Position numbers and translations under genes: made by a program. Shown here piece by piece: positions 1 to 7,318 of a stretch of 64,000 nucleotides of DNA. Numbering within the stretch: the first letter of the stretch is position 1; every line of letters begins with the position of its first letter. The DNA lies in assembly GCA_037131735.1 (NCBI GenBank), contig JBAXQM010000004.1, forward strand, positions 85,970 through 149,969, in the 5' to 3' direction. Under the pieces are notes generated by a model. The model was given only the letters and a program-made list of their open reading frames with translations. It was not told the DNA's origin and ran no database searches. The stretch is from CAIUPE01 sp037131735 (GTDB lineage Bacteria; Pseudomonadota; Alphaproteobacteria; Rhizobiales; Beijerinckiaceae).

Positions 1-225
1 AAGCCGGGTGGCGAATGGGCGAGCCTGTTTGAAGCGCTCTCTGACAATGTCGTGAGTGCGCCTCCTGTGCGTCCAACGCCTCTGGATCAGGATGGACTCT
101 TGGGACTCTTCGCAGGCGACACCGTCGGCCGCGATGTTGTTCTCTTGCCAGCCTCTCAAGAAGATATGCGCGGTGGTATCGCGCAATCAAATGTCTCTCT
201 CGAAGTTGTCTACGACACGGTGTGA
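1..225 (+). CDS. bchX: Chlorophyllide a reductase iron protein BchX, C-terminal end only
   Basis: The window opens inside this gene; frame 1 gives 74 residues and a TGA. The residues (DGLLGLFAGD, then an EDMRGG segment, ending SLEVVYDTV) match the C-terminus of BchX as I know it from purple bacteria. BchX is the ATP-dependent iron protein that feeds electrons to the BchYZ component of chlorophyllide a reductase, which reduces ring B to make a bacteriochlorin. Its stop overlaps the bchY start (TGATG), so the two are translationally coupled. The nucleotide-binding and cluster-binding parts lie outside the window. Confidence 0.9.
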   Translation, partial: KPGGEWASLFEALSDNVVSAPPVRPTPLDQDGLLGLFAGDTVGRDVVLLPASQEDMRGGIAQSNVSLEVVYDTV

Positions 226-1769
226 TGGACATGAATGATAAACCCATGACAAAAGGACAGGCTGGCGCGGATCCAACATCCGCCGCTCCCGCGCTTGCGG
301 GCCTTTCTTGTCATGGCGGCAAGGAAGAATTGCAGAAGGCCGCTGCCGCAGCCGGCAAAAGCGAGATTCTCAATCGCTACAAAGAAGACTATCCGCTAGG
401 GCCGCATGATCAGCCGCAAAGCATGTGTCCTGCGTTCGGATCGCTTCGCGTCGGTTTACGCATGCGTCGGACAGCAACCATTCTTTCTGGCTCGGCCTGC
501 TGCGTGTATGGCCTCACCTTTACATCGCATTTCTATGGCGCGCGTCGCAGCGTCGGTTATGTGCCGTTCAATTCCGAAACGCTCGTAACCGGCAAGCTCT
601 TCGAAGATATTCGCGATGCGGTCTTCAAACTCGCCGATCCCGAACAATACGACACCATCGTCATCACAAATCTCTGCGTACCAACGGCATCGGGGGTTCC
701 GCTGCAATTGCTGCCGAAAGAGATCAATGGTGTGCGCATCATCGGCATTGATGTGCCGGGCTTTGGCGTGCCCACCCATGCAGAAGCCAAAGACATTCTC
801 TCCGGCGCGATGTTGAAATATGCCGCGAATGAAATTCGTCAGGGCCCTGTTGCTGCGCCACGCGCTGGCAAAGCCAAACTACCGACAATTACGCTGCTTG
901 GTGAAATGTTCCCGGCTGATCCGGTTGTGATCGGTCGTTTGCTTGAGCCGATGGGCCTTGGTGTTGGCCCCGTTGTGCCTGTACGCGAATGGCGTGAACT
1001 CTTTGCCGCCTTCGATTGTGCGGCAGTGGCCGCAATCCATCCATTTTATACAGCATCAATTCGTGAATTTGAATCAGCGGGTCGTAAAGTTGTTGGTTCG
1101 GCACCTGTTGGGCATGATGGCACAGCGGAATGGTTGGCTGCGATTGGTCAAGCCGCCGGTGTCTCATCCGACAAAATCGCGGCCGCTCAGAATGCAATTC
1201 TTCCGGCTATTCGCGGCGCTCTTGCCGCAAAACCGATCAAGGGTCGCATCACAGTTTCAGGCTATGAAGGCTCTGAACTTCTTGTTGCACGCTTGCTCGT
1301 GGAGAGCGGTGCGGACGTGCCTTATGTCGGCACCGCTTGCCCGAAGACACAATGGTCAGATGCTGATCGCCATTGGCTCGAAGCACGCGGCGTCGCGATC
1401 AATTACCGCGCCTCGCTCGAAGATGATGTCGCAGCTGTTCTGCATTTCAAGCCCGATCTCGCGATTGGCACAACACCGGTTGTCCAGAAGGCGAAAGAAC
1501 TTTCGATTCCTTCGCTCTATTTCACCAATCTCATTTCAGCACGGCCTTTGATGGGCCCCGCGGGTGCGGGCTCGCTCGCTGATGTGATCAATGCCGCGAT
1601 TGGTAACAAAGCGCGCTTCGATGCGATGAGCGAATTCTTTGATGGCGTGGGTCGTGGACCGAATGCCGGCGTGTGGGAAGATGTGCCGCGCGACCATCCG
1701 GAATTCCGCGCGAAATATCAGGCGATGCTCGCTGCACGCGCCAAGGCGGAGGAGTCGACCGCAACATGA
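225..1769 (+). CDS. bchY: Chlorophyllide a reductase subunit Y
   Basis: A 514-residue nitrogenase-like protein, one half of the catalytic BchYZ component of chlorophyllide a reductase. Cysteines in the N-terminal third that fit cluster ligands are in LSCHGG (about residue 29), SMCPAFG (68), SACCVYG (92-93) and TNLCVP (151). I chose ATG 225 because it overlaps the bchX stop; ATG 231, ATG 246 and GTG 222 are in-frame alternatives. It lies between bchX and bchZ as in other purple bacteria. Length and order are normal for the family. Confidence 0.95.
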   Translation: MDMNDKPMTKGQAGADPTSAAPALAGLSCHGGKEELQKAAAAAGKSEILNRYKEDYPLGPHDQPQSMCPAFGSLRVGLRMRRTATILSGSACCVYGLTFTSHFYGARRSVGYVPFNSETLVTGKLFEDIRDAVFKLADPEQYDTIVITNLCVPTASGVPLQLLPKEINGVRIIGIDVPGFGVPTHAEAKDILSGAMLKYAANEIRQGPVAAPRAGKAKLPTITLLGEMFPADPVVIGRLLEPMGLGVGPVVPVREWRELFAAFDCAAVAAIHPFYTASIREFESAGRKVVGSAPVGHDGTAEWLAAIGQAAGVSSDKIAAAQNAILPAIRGALAAKPIKGRITVSGYEGSELLVARLLVESGADVPYVGTACPKTQWSDADRHWLEARGVAINYRASLEDDVAAVLHFKPDLAIGTTPVVQKAKELSIPSLYFTNLISARPLMGPAGAGSLADVINAAIGNKARFDAMSEFFDGVGRGPNAGVWEDVPRDHPEFRAKYQAMLAARAKAEESTAT

Positions 1770-1815
1770 CGGCTCTTCACCAACTTCATTCATTCTTGAT
1801 CGGAGGAGCTTGCTG

Positions 1816-3258
1816 ATGCTGGTTCTCGATCATGATCGCGCAGGCGGCTATTGGGGCTCCGTTTATGTGTTCACCGCCATTAAAGGCTTGCAGGTGATCA
1901 TCGACGGTCCTGTCGGCTGTGAAAATCTGCCGGTGACATCGGTGTTGCATTACACCGATGCGCTGCCGCCGCATGAATTGCCGATCGTTGTCACCGGACT
2001 TGGCGAAGAAGAGCTCGGCCAACACGGCACCGAAGCGGCAATGAAGCGTGCGCATAAAACGCTTGATCCCGGTTTGCCGAGTGTTGTGGTCACCGGTTCG
2101 ATTGCCGAAATGATTGGCGGCGGCGTGACACCGCAAGGCACCGGCATTCAACGCTTTCTTCCGCGCACCATCGATGAAGATCAATGGCAGAGCGCGGATC
2201 GTGCGCTTGTGTGGCTCTGGACTGAATTTGGCGCGAAGAAAAAGATCGTTCCGCCTGCACCGAAGCGCAAAGAAGGCGAAAAGCCCCGCGTCAATTTGAT
2301 TGGCACGATCTATGGCACCTTCAACTCTCCCTCAGATCTCGCGGAGATCCGCCGCCTTGTTGAAGGTATCGGCGCCGAAGTGAATATGACCTTCCCGCTC
2401 GGGAGCCATCTTGCTGATGTGCAGAAGCTCACTAATGCTGAAGCCAATATCAATCTCTATCGTGAATTCGGGTCAAAGCTTTGCGAAAAGCTTGATCGTC
2501 CCTGGTTGCAAGCGCCAATTGGCCTTCATTCAACAACAAAATTCCTGCGCGCTTTAGGTGAAATTCTCGGTCTTGATCCGGAACCCTTTATCGAGCGCGA
2601 AAAACACACCACCATCAAGCCGCTTTGGGATTTGTGGCGTTCAGTGACGCAAGATTTCTTCGGCACGGCGAGTTTCGCCGTTGTTGCAAATGAAACCTAT
2701 ACGCGTGGTCTGAAACATTTCCTCGAAGACGAAATGGGTCTGCCTTGCGCTTTTGCGGTTCCACGCAAATCAGGCGGCAAGACGGACAATGAAGCGATCC
2801 GGCAACTCGTGAAAGAGAAAGCGCCGCTGATCATCTTCGGCAGTTACAATGAGAATATGTATCTTGCGGAAGCGGGCGGGCGCGGTGTCTATATTCCGGC
2901 GTCATTCCCCGGCGCGATTATTCGCCGCCATACCGGCACGCCTTTCATGGGTTATTCGGGCGCGACTTATCTCATTCAGGAAATCTGCAACGCGCTCTTC
3001 AATGCGCTCTTCAATATTTTGCCGCTCGGCACCGATATGGATCGCGTTGAAGCGACACCGGTGAAAGAGCGCGAAGATCTCGTCTGGGACGATGACGCGC
3101 ATCAAGCGCTGGAAGCCATCGTTGAAAAAGAACCCGTTCTTATTCGCATCTCCGCAGCAAAGAGATTGCGTGATGGTGCCGAACGTCTCGCCCGCAAGGG
3201 CCAAAGCGGACGTGTCGGTATCGATGATGTTCACAAAGCGCGGAAGGAGTTCGCCTGA
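1816..3258 (+). CDS. bchZ: Chlorophyllide a reductase subunit Z
   Basis: A 480-residue protein starting MLVLDHDRAGGYWG, the characteristic BchZ N-terminus. It pairs with BchY to bind the catalytic Fe-S cluster and the chlorophyllide substrate. The PVGCENLPVTS segment near residue 35 carries a likely cluster cysteine. The open frame extends upstream to 1639, but ATG 1816 is preceded by GGAGG (1802-1806) and gives the family-typical start. It follows bchY by 46 bases and is probably cotranscribed. Its TGA overlaps a short ORF that leads to pufQ. Confidence 0.95.
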   Translation: MLVLDHDRAGGYWGSVYVFTAIKGLQVIIDGPVGCENLPVTSVLHYTDALPPHELPIVVTGLGEEELGQHGTEAAMKRAHKTLDPGLPSVVVTGSIAEMIGGGVTPQGTGIQRFLPRTIDEDQWQSADRALVWLWTEFGAKKKIVPPAPKRKEGEKPRVNLIGTIYGTFNSPSDLAEIRRLVEGIGAEVNMTFPLGSHLADVQKLTNAEANINLYREFGSKLCEKLDRPWLQAPIGLHSTTKFLRALGEILGLDPEPFIEREKHTTIKPLWDLWRSVTQDFFGTASFAVVANETYTRGLKHFLEDEMGLPCAFAVPRKSGGKTDNEAIRQLVKEKAPLIIFGSYNENMYLAEAGGRGVYIPASFPGAIIRRHTGTPFMGYSGATYLIQEICNALFNALFNILPLGTDMDRVEATPVKEREDLVWDDDAHQALEAIVEKEPVLIRISAAKRLRDGAERLARKGQSGRVGIDDVHKARKEFA

Positions 3259-3314
3259 TGGCTCGCCCCTTCGCGCATCAATTCCGATTTCTCGTGAGAC
3301 AGGAAGGAGCCTGA
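3258..3314 (+). CDS. Possible 18-codon leader ORF between bchZ and pufQ
   Basis: ATG 3258 overlaps the bchZ stop (TGATG). The frame runs 18 codons (MARPFAHQFRFLVRQEGA) to a TGA three bases before the pufQ-like ATG. The peptide is basic and has no recognised family. The stop-start arrangement could carry ribosomes from bchZ into pufQ, but a short ORF can arise by chance in a 58-base gap. No function is assigned. Confidence 0.15.
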   Translation: MARPFAHQFRFLVRQEGA

Positions 3315-3316
3315 TC

Positions 3317-3529
3317 ATGTCGATGACCAGAACCGACAAGAACCAGACACGGCTTGAATATAATCTCGTGTTTTATGCCGTTTATCCGATCTTCCTTGTC
3401 GCTGTTGCGTTCTCGCGTTTGTTGCCCCGCGCTTCGCGCTGGTCAGTGAGCGCGCGCGACGATGGCAAATCCATCTTCAAGGTCGCACGCATTGCGACAC
3501 TGAATTCAATTCCGTTCGCCTTCATGTGA
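3317..3529 (+). CDS. pufQ: PufQ-like small membrane protein
   Basis: A 70-residue protein with one hydrophobic stretch (VFYAVYPIFLVAVAFSRLL, about residues 16-34) and a C-terminus ending NSIPFAFM. Position between bchZ and pufB, size and topology match proteins usually annotated as PufQ, which is linked to bacteriochlorophyll delivery and formation of the photosynthetic complexes. Similarity to classical Rhodobacter PufQ is weak by eye, so the name rests partly on synteny. ATG 3317 is chosen because AAGGAG lies just upstream. Confidence 0.65.
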   Translation: MSMTRTDKNQTRLEYNLVFYAVYPIFLVAVAFSRLLPRASRWSVSARDDGKSIFKVARIATLNSIPFAFM

Positions 3530-3544
3530 GGTGAGCGTCCTGCC

Positions 3545-3609
3545 ATTCATCTCTGTCGCAAGACAGAAATGAATATCCACCAAAAAATTTCGCAAGAAAT
3601 TTGAGGTGG
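3545..3609 (+). promoter_or_regulatory. Two consecutive GCAA-tetraloop hairpins ahead of pufBA
   Basis: Hairpin 1 is at 3545-3574: ATTCAT and TCTGTC pair with GACAGA and ATGAAT around a C-A mismatch, loop GCAA at 3558-3561. Hairpin 2 is at 3577-3609: CCACC pairs with GGTGG and AAATTTC with GAAATTT, loop GCAA at 3592-3595, with a small internal loop. Neither is followed by a clean T run, so they look like processing or stability elements rather than terminators. Puf mRNAs of other purple bacteria are known to be shaped by intercistronic hairpins; the role here is inferred. Confidence 0.6.
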
Positions 3610-3674
3610 CCTGCGCCGCGAGGGTTGTCGCGGTAACGGGTTCCAGCAATGGGCCCTCAGCCGGAGTTTCCGAT

Positions 3675-3827
3675 ATGGCTGATCACAAGAGCCCGCTCAA
3701 TTCGAGCGGTCTTTCCGAGGCGGAAGCCAAGGAATATCATAGCATGTTCATGTCCAGCACCATTGCTTACGTGGTTGTGGCGATTATCGCTCACTTCCTC
3801 GTTTGGCAGTGGCGGCCTTGGTTCTGA
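3675..3827 (+). CDS. pufB: Light-harvesting 1 beta polypeptide
   Basis: A 50-residue antenna protein. A polar acidic N-terminus (SEAEAKEYHSMF) leads into one transmembrane helix, and the AHFLVWQWRPWF end contains the conserved His that ligates bacteriochlorophyll and the aromatic C-terminus of LH1 beta. The open frame reaches back to 3606, but ATG 3675 has a GGAG upstream and gives the canonical MADHKS-type start. It is followed 15 bases later by pufA. Together they form the LH1 ring around the reaction centre. Confidence 0.96.
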   Translation: MADHKSPLNSSGLSEAEAKEYHSMFMSSTIAYVVVAIIAHFLVWQWRPWF

Positions 3828-3842
3828 CGGGAGGATTCTAAC

Positions 3843-4019
3843 ATGTGGCGCATTTGGCTGATGTTCGACCCCCGCAGAACGCTTGTCGCACTTACTGTGT
3901 GGCTGGCTGTTCTTGCGCTCCTCATTCACTTCATCCTTCTTTCGACGGCCAAGTACAATTGGATCGAAGGCAAGAAGGCTGCAGCTTTGGATGTGGCTGT
4001 GACCGAGATGATTGGCTAA
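3843..4019 (+). CDS. pufA: Light-harvesting 1 alpha polypeptide
   Basis: A 58-residue protein starting MWRIWLMFDPRRTL, the hallmark of LH1 alpha. One transmembrane helix contains the ALLIHF segment whose His binds bacteriochlorophyll, then a short periplasmic tail. GGGAGG lies just ahead of the ATG. Alpha and beta pair into the subunits of the LH1 ring. No long C-terminal processing segment is visible. A strong hairpin follows before pufL. Confidence 0.96.
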   Translation: MWRIWLMFDPRRTLVALTVWLAVLALLIHFILLSTAKYNWIEGKKAAALDVAVTEMIG

Positions 4020-4040
4020 CCCCAATCCTTTCTCACAATC

Positions 4041-4080
4041 GTGGACGGGATAGAACGCATTGGGCGTCTATTCCGTCCAC
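4041..4080 (+). promoter_or_regulatory. Strong intercistronic hairpin between pufA and pufL
   Basis: GTGGACGGGATAGA (4041-4054) plus CG (4056-4057) pair with CG (4065-4066) plus TCTATTCCGTCCAC (4067-4080), with one bulged A and a G-T wobble; the loop is 7 bases. A pyrimidine-rich stretch with a TTTTTT run follows about 20 bases later. In Rhodobacter capsulatus a hairpin at this position protects the pufBA mRNA from 3' decay and yields antenna mRNA in excess over reaction-centre mRNA; the same role is inferred here from position and stability. Confidence 0.8.
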
Positions 4081-4142
4081 TTCTCACCTCACTTGTTTTT
4101 TCTTCCCATCGCAACGGCCACGGCCGAGACGGAGATTCCGGG

Positions 4143-4967
4143 ATGGCAATGCTCAGCTTCGAAAAAAAGTATCGCGTCCGCGGCGGTACCTTGATCGGTG
4201 GTGACCTGTTCGATTTTTGGGTAGGTCCCTTTTATGTCGGTTTATTTGGTGTTGCGACAATGTTTTTCGCAACGCTGGGAACGGCACTGATTATTTACGC
4301 GGCCTCACAAGGTCCGACATGGAATATCTGGCAGATCAATATTGCTCCGCCGGATCTTAAATATGGTCTTGGTCTTGCACCTTTGAAAGAAGGCGGCTTC
4401 TGGCAGATCATCACGATCTGCGCGATTGGCGCTTTTGTGTCATGGATGCTGCGTGAGATCGAAATCTGCCGCAAACTCGGCATGGGGTATCATGTACCTG
4501 TCGCGTTCGGCTTCGCCATTTTCGCTTATGTGACACTGGTGGTCATTCGTCCTGTGCTCCTTGGCGCATGGGGACACGGCTTTCCTTACGGGATCATCTC
4601 GCATCTCGATTGGGTGTCGAATGTCGGCTACCAATATCTCCACTTCCATTATAATCCCGCGCATATGATCGCGGTGTCCTTGTTCTTCACAACGACACTC
4701 GCTCTCGCCTTGCACGGCGCTCTGGTGCTCTCCGCAACAAATCCGCCGAAAGGCGAAGCGGTGAAAACACCAGAACATGAAGATACATTTTTCCGCGACA
4801 CCATCGGTTACTCGATCGGCACACTCGGCATCCATCGCTTGGGTCTTTTCCTTGCCTTGGCTGCAGTGTTCTGGAGCGCGGTCTGTATTGTCATCAGTGG
4901 ACCTTTCTGGACACGCGGCTGGCCAGAATGGTGGAACTGGTGGCTTGACCTTCCGATCTGGCGCTGA
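4143..4967 (+). CDS. pufL: Photosynthetic reaction centre L subunit
   Basis: A 274-residue subunit with five transmembrane helices. His154 (SHLDW), His174 (PAHM), His191 and His231 sit exactly at the family positions (one more than mature numbering) for the accessory bacteriochlorophyll, the special pair and the two iron ligands. With PufM it forms the core where light splits charge and reduces QB. The frame extends back to 4041, but ATG 4143 gives the conserved start MAMLSFEKKYRVRGG. Confidence 0.98.
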   Translation: MAMLSFEKKYRVRGGTLIGGDLFDFWVGPFYVGLFGVATMFFATLGTALIIYAASQGPTWNIWQINIAPPDLKYGLGLAPLKEGGFWQIITICAIGAFVSWMLREIEICRKLGMGYHVPVAFGFAIFAYVTLVVIRPVLLGAWGHGFPYGIISHLDWVSNVGYQYLHFHYNPAHMIAVSLFFTTTLALALHGALVLSATNPPKGEAVKTPEHEDTFFRDTIGYSIGTLGIHRLGLFLALAAVFWSAVCIVISGPFWTRGWPEWWNWWLDLPIWR

Positions 4968-4984
4968 GCGGGGGAGACAGCACA

Positions 4985-5959
4985 ATGATCCAATATCAAA
5001 ACCTCTATAACCGCGTTCAGGTTCATGGGCCCGCCGATATGGGCGTGCCTATGAACGAGACGGGCATGTTCGAGCGTCAAGGCACGCCGTTCACGAGCCG
5101 TCTCATGGGCCTCATCGGTAACGCACAAATCGGTCCGATCTATCTTGGATGGCTCGGCACGATCTCACTCGTTTGCGGGTTCATCGCCTTCGAAATCATC
5201 GGCCTCAATATGTGGGCGTCGGTGAATTGGGATCCGGTGCAATTTGTTCGTCAGCTCTTCTGGCTTTCGCTTGAACCGCCGCCGGCAAAATATGGCCTGC
5301 ACTTCCCGCCTGTGCGTGAAGGCGGCTGGTGGTTGATTGCCGGTCTCTTCCTCACAACAAGTGTTTTGTTGTGGTGGGTACGCACCTATCGCCGCGCTCG
5401 TGCGCTCGGCATGGGCACGCATGTCGCGTGGGCTTTCGCTGCTGCGATTTGGCTCTATCTCGTTCTGGGCTTTATCCGCCCGGTTCTGATGGGCAATTTC
5501 TCGGAAGCGGTTCCCTTCGGCATCTTCCCGCATCTTGATTGGACGGCGGCGTTTTCGATCCGTTACGGCAATCTCTTCTACAACCCCTTCCACATGCTCT
5601 CGATTGCGTTCCTTTATGGATCAGCACTGATCTTCGCGATGCATGGCGCAACAATTCTTGCGGTTTCTCACCTTGGTGGTGATCGCGAAATTGAACAGAT
5701 CATCGACCGTGGCACCGCCTCGGAACGTGCGGCTCTGTTCTGGCGCTGGACGATGGGTTTCAACGCGACGATGGAATCAATCCATCGCTGGGCGTGGTGG
5801 ATGGCTGTGCTCTGCCCCTTGGCAGGCGGCATAGGCATTCTTCTTACCGGCACCGTCGTCGACAATTGGTATCTCTGGGCCGTCAAACACGGGGTTGCAC
5901 CGACTTATGCCTTCGATATGTGGGCACCGGTCCTCGACCCCGCGCTTAAAGGCCAGTGA
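4985..5959 (+). CDS. pufM: Photosynthetic reaction centre M subunit
   Basis: A 324-residue subunit. His183 (PHLDW), His203 (PFHML, special pair), His220, Glu235 and His267 (iron ligands) match the family pattern with the one-residue shift for the initiator Met. With PufL it binds the special pair, pheophytins and the QA quinone. A GGGGGAGA ribosome site precedes the ATG. It follows pufL by 17 bases. No pufX-like gene follows; pufC does. Confidence 0.98.
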   Translation: MIQYQNLYNRVQVHGPADMGVPMNETGMFERQGTPFTSRLMGLIGNAQIGPIYLGWLGTISLVCGFIAFEIIGLNMWASVNWDPVQFVRQLFWLSLEPPPAKYGLHFPPVREGGWWLIAGLFLTTSVLLWWVRTYRRARALGMGTHVAWAFAAAIWLYLVLGFIRPVLMGNFSEAVPFGIFPHLDWTAAFSIRYGNLFYNPFHMLSIAFLYGSALIFAMHGATILAVSHLGGDREIEQIIDRGTASERAALFWRWTMGFNATMESIHRWAWWMAVLCPLAGGIGILLTGTVVDNWYLWAVKHGVAPTYAFDMWAPVLDPALKGQ

Positions 5960-5973
5960 GGGAGAGCGACGTC

Positions 5974-6999
5974 ATGAAATACGCACTCGCATTTATCGGT
6001 ATCATCGCGGGCACACTACTCACCATCGCGATGATGCTTTCATGGGAACGGCCACCAATGGCCTCAACCCAAATTGGACCGCGCGGTCTGGGCATGGTGG
6101 AAATCAATAATCCACGCATGGAAGCCAAACTGCAGAAAGCGAATGTCGCTCCCGAAGCTGATCCTCCAGTGAAGCTCTCGGGCGTGAAAGTGAAAGATTC
6201 AAAAGATTATCAGAACGTCAAAGTGCTCGGCGATCTTGATGTCGAAGAATTCAATCGCTTGATGGGCGCGATCACCAATTGGGTCTCTCCTGAACAAGGC
6301 TGCACCTACTGCCATAATCCTGAAAATATGGCGGACGACGGCCTCTACACCAAAGTGGTGGCACGTCGCATGTTGCAGATGACACGTGCGATCAACACGA
6401 TGTGGACACCTCACGTCGCGCAGACAGGCGTGACCTGCTACACCTGCCATCGCGGCAATCCTGTTCCTGCCAATATCTGGTTCAAGAACGAAGGATCTCC
6501 GCAGGCCGCAGGCATGGCGTCTAGCCGTCAAGGTCAGAACCTCGCGTCGAAAGTCGTGGGCACAACCTCTCTGACCTATGATCCCTTCACACCTCTCTTA
6601 GCGAAGGGTGCGAATATCCGCGTCGACGCCACAACGGCTCTTCCAGAAGGCACGAGCAAAGCCTCGATCCATGACACAGAGACCACTTACGCGCTGATGA
6701 TGCATCTCTCGCAAGCGCTCGGTGTGAACTGCACCTATTGCCATAATTCACGGCAATTCGCGTCATGGGCTGAAAGCCGTCCGCAACGTGTGACAGCATG
6801 GCATGGCATTCACATGGTCAGTGAAGTGAATGAAACCTATCTCGGTTCGCTCCAATCGGTCTTCCCGAAAGAGCGACTCGGACCTTCGGGCGATGTTGCG
6901 AAAGTAAATTGCGCAACCTGCCACCAAGGCGTCTACAAACCTCTTTATGGGGCAGCAATGGTCAAGGACTACGAGGAGCTGCGCCAACCTAATCCCTGA
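5974..6999 (+). CDS. pufC: Tetrahaem cytochrome subunit of the reaction centre
   Basis: A 341-residue protein with four CxxCH haem-binding motifs, at about residues 110, 155, 253 and 313. It docks on the periplasmic face of PufLM and re-reduces the oxidised special pair. The N-terminus has one hydrophobic segment (about residues 4-22) with no lipobox cysteine, so it is probably anchored by an uncleaved helix rather than by lipid as in Blastochloris viridis. ATG 5974 is chosen because GGAGAG precedes it. It is the last puf gene and runs into a multiple terminator. Confidence 0.97.
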   Translation: MKYALAFIGIIAGTLLTIAMMLSWERPPMASTQIGPRGLGMVEINNPRMEAKLQKANVAPEADPPVKLSGVKVKDSKDYQNVKVLGDLDVEEFNRLMGAITNWVSPEQGCTYCHNPENMADDGLYTKVVARRMLQMTRAINTMWTPHVAQTGVTCYTCHRGNPVPANIWFKNEGSPQAAGMASSRQGQNLASKVVGTTSLTYDPFTPLLAKGANIRVDATTALPEGTSKASIHDTETTYALMMHLSQALGVNCTYCHNSRQFASWAESRPQRVTAWHGIHMVSEVNETYLGSLQSVFPKERLGPSGDVAKVNCATCHQGVYKPLYGAAMVKDYEELRQPNP

Positions 7000-7024
7000 G
7001 CGGTTGTTCCACCCAGGCGACTTG

Positions 7025-7136
7025 CGCCGGAGCGAAAGCTCCGGCGTTTTTTTTGATCCGTATTTCTGGGAGCGAAAGCTCCGGCGTTTTTTTTGATCCT
7101 TATTTCTGGGAGCGAAAGCTCCGGCGTTTTTTTATT
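7025..7136 (+). terminator. Triplicated rho-independent terminator after pufC
   Basis: The first copy is a perfect 9-bp stem, CGCCGGAGC pairing with GCTCCGGCG around a GAAA loop (7025-7046), followed by eight T. Two further copies of the GGAGC-GAAA-GCTCCGGCG plus T-run module follow at an exact 40-base period (repeat units at 7029, 7069 and 7109). Copies 2 and 3 lack the outer left arm, so their stems are only about 5 bp. The arrangement looks like tandem duplication of the terminator. It should stop transcription of the puf operon. Confidence 0.88.
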
Positions 7137-7139
7137 ACC

Positions 7140-7286
7140 CGTCATTGCGAGCGAACGCGAAGCAATCCAGTTGGTGATTCAAGAAAGAGCGCAATCGTGC
7201 CGGCGCGTTTCAATAACAACCATTAGCTGGATTGCTTCGCGTTCGCTCGCAATGACGGCTTAAGAAGCTAACCTCTCGCAATGACG
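7140..7286. repeat. Long palindromic intergenic repeat, copy 1
   Basis: Two perfect 31-base inverted arms (7140-7170 and 7227-7257) are separated by 56 bases. The arm begins CGTCATTGCGAGCGAACGCG and continues AAGCAATCCAG. A fragment of the outer end, TCGCAATGACG, recurs at 7276-7286. A second copy lies at 52249-52366. Arms of this CGTCATTGCGAGCGAA...GCAATCCAG type are common dispersed intergenic repeats in bacterial genomes. It sits between the convergent puf and idi units. Confidence 0.85.
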
Positions 7287-7318
7287 AATTAAATAAAAAC
7301 AAAAAAGAGAGCGTTTAC

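Noticed and set aside
943..1551. 202-codon + frame inside bchY
   Set aside because: Alternate frame of a certain gene, with no motif or ribosome site.
7029..7135. Tandem 40-bp repeats as a CRISPR array
   Set aside because: Units are almost identical over the whole period with no variable spacers; each is a terminator module.
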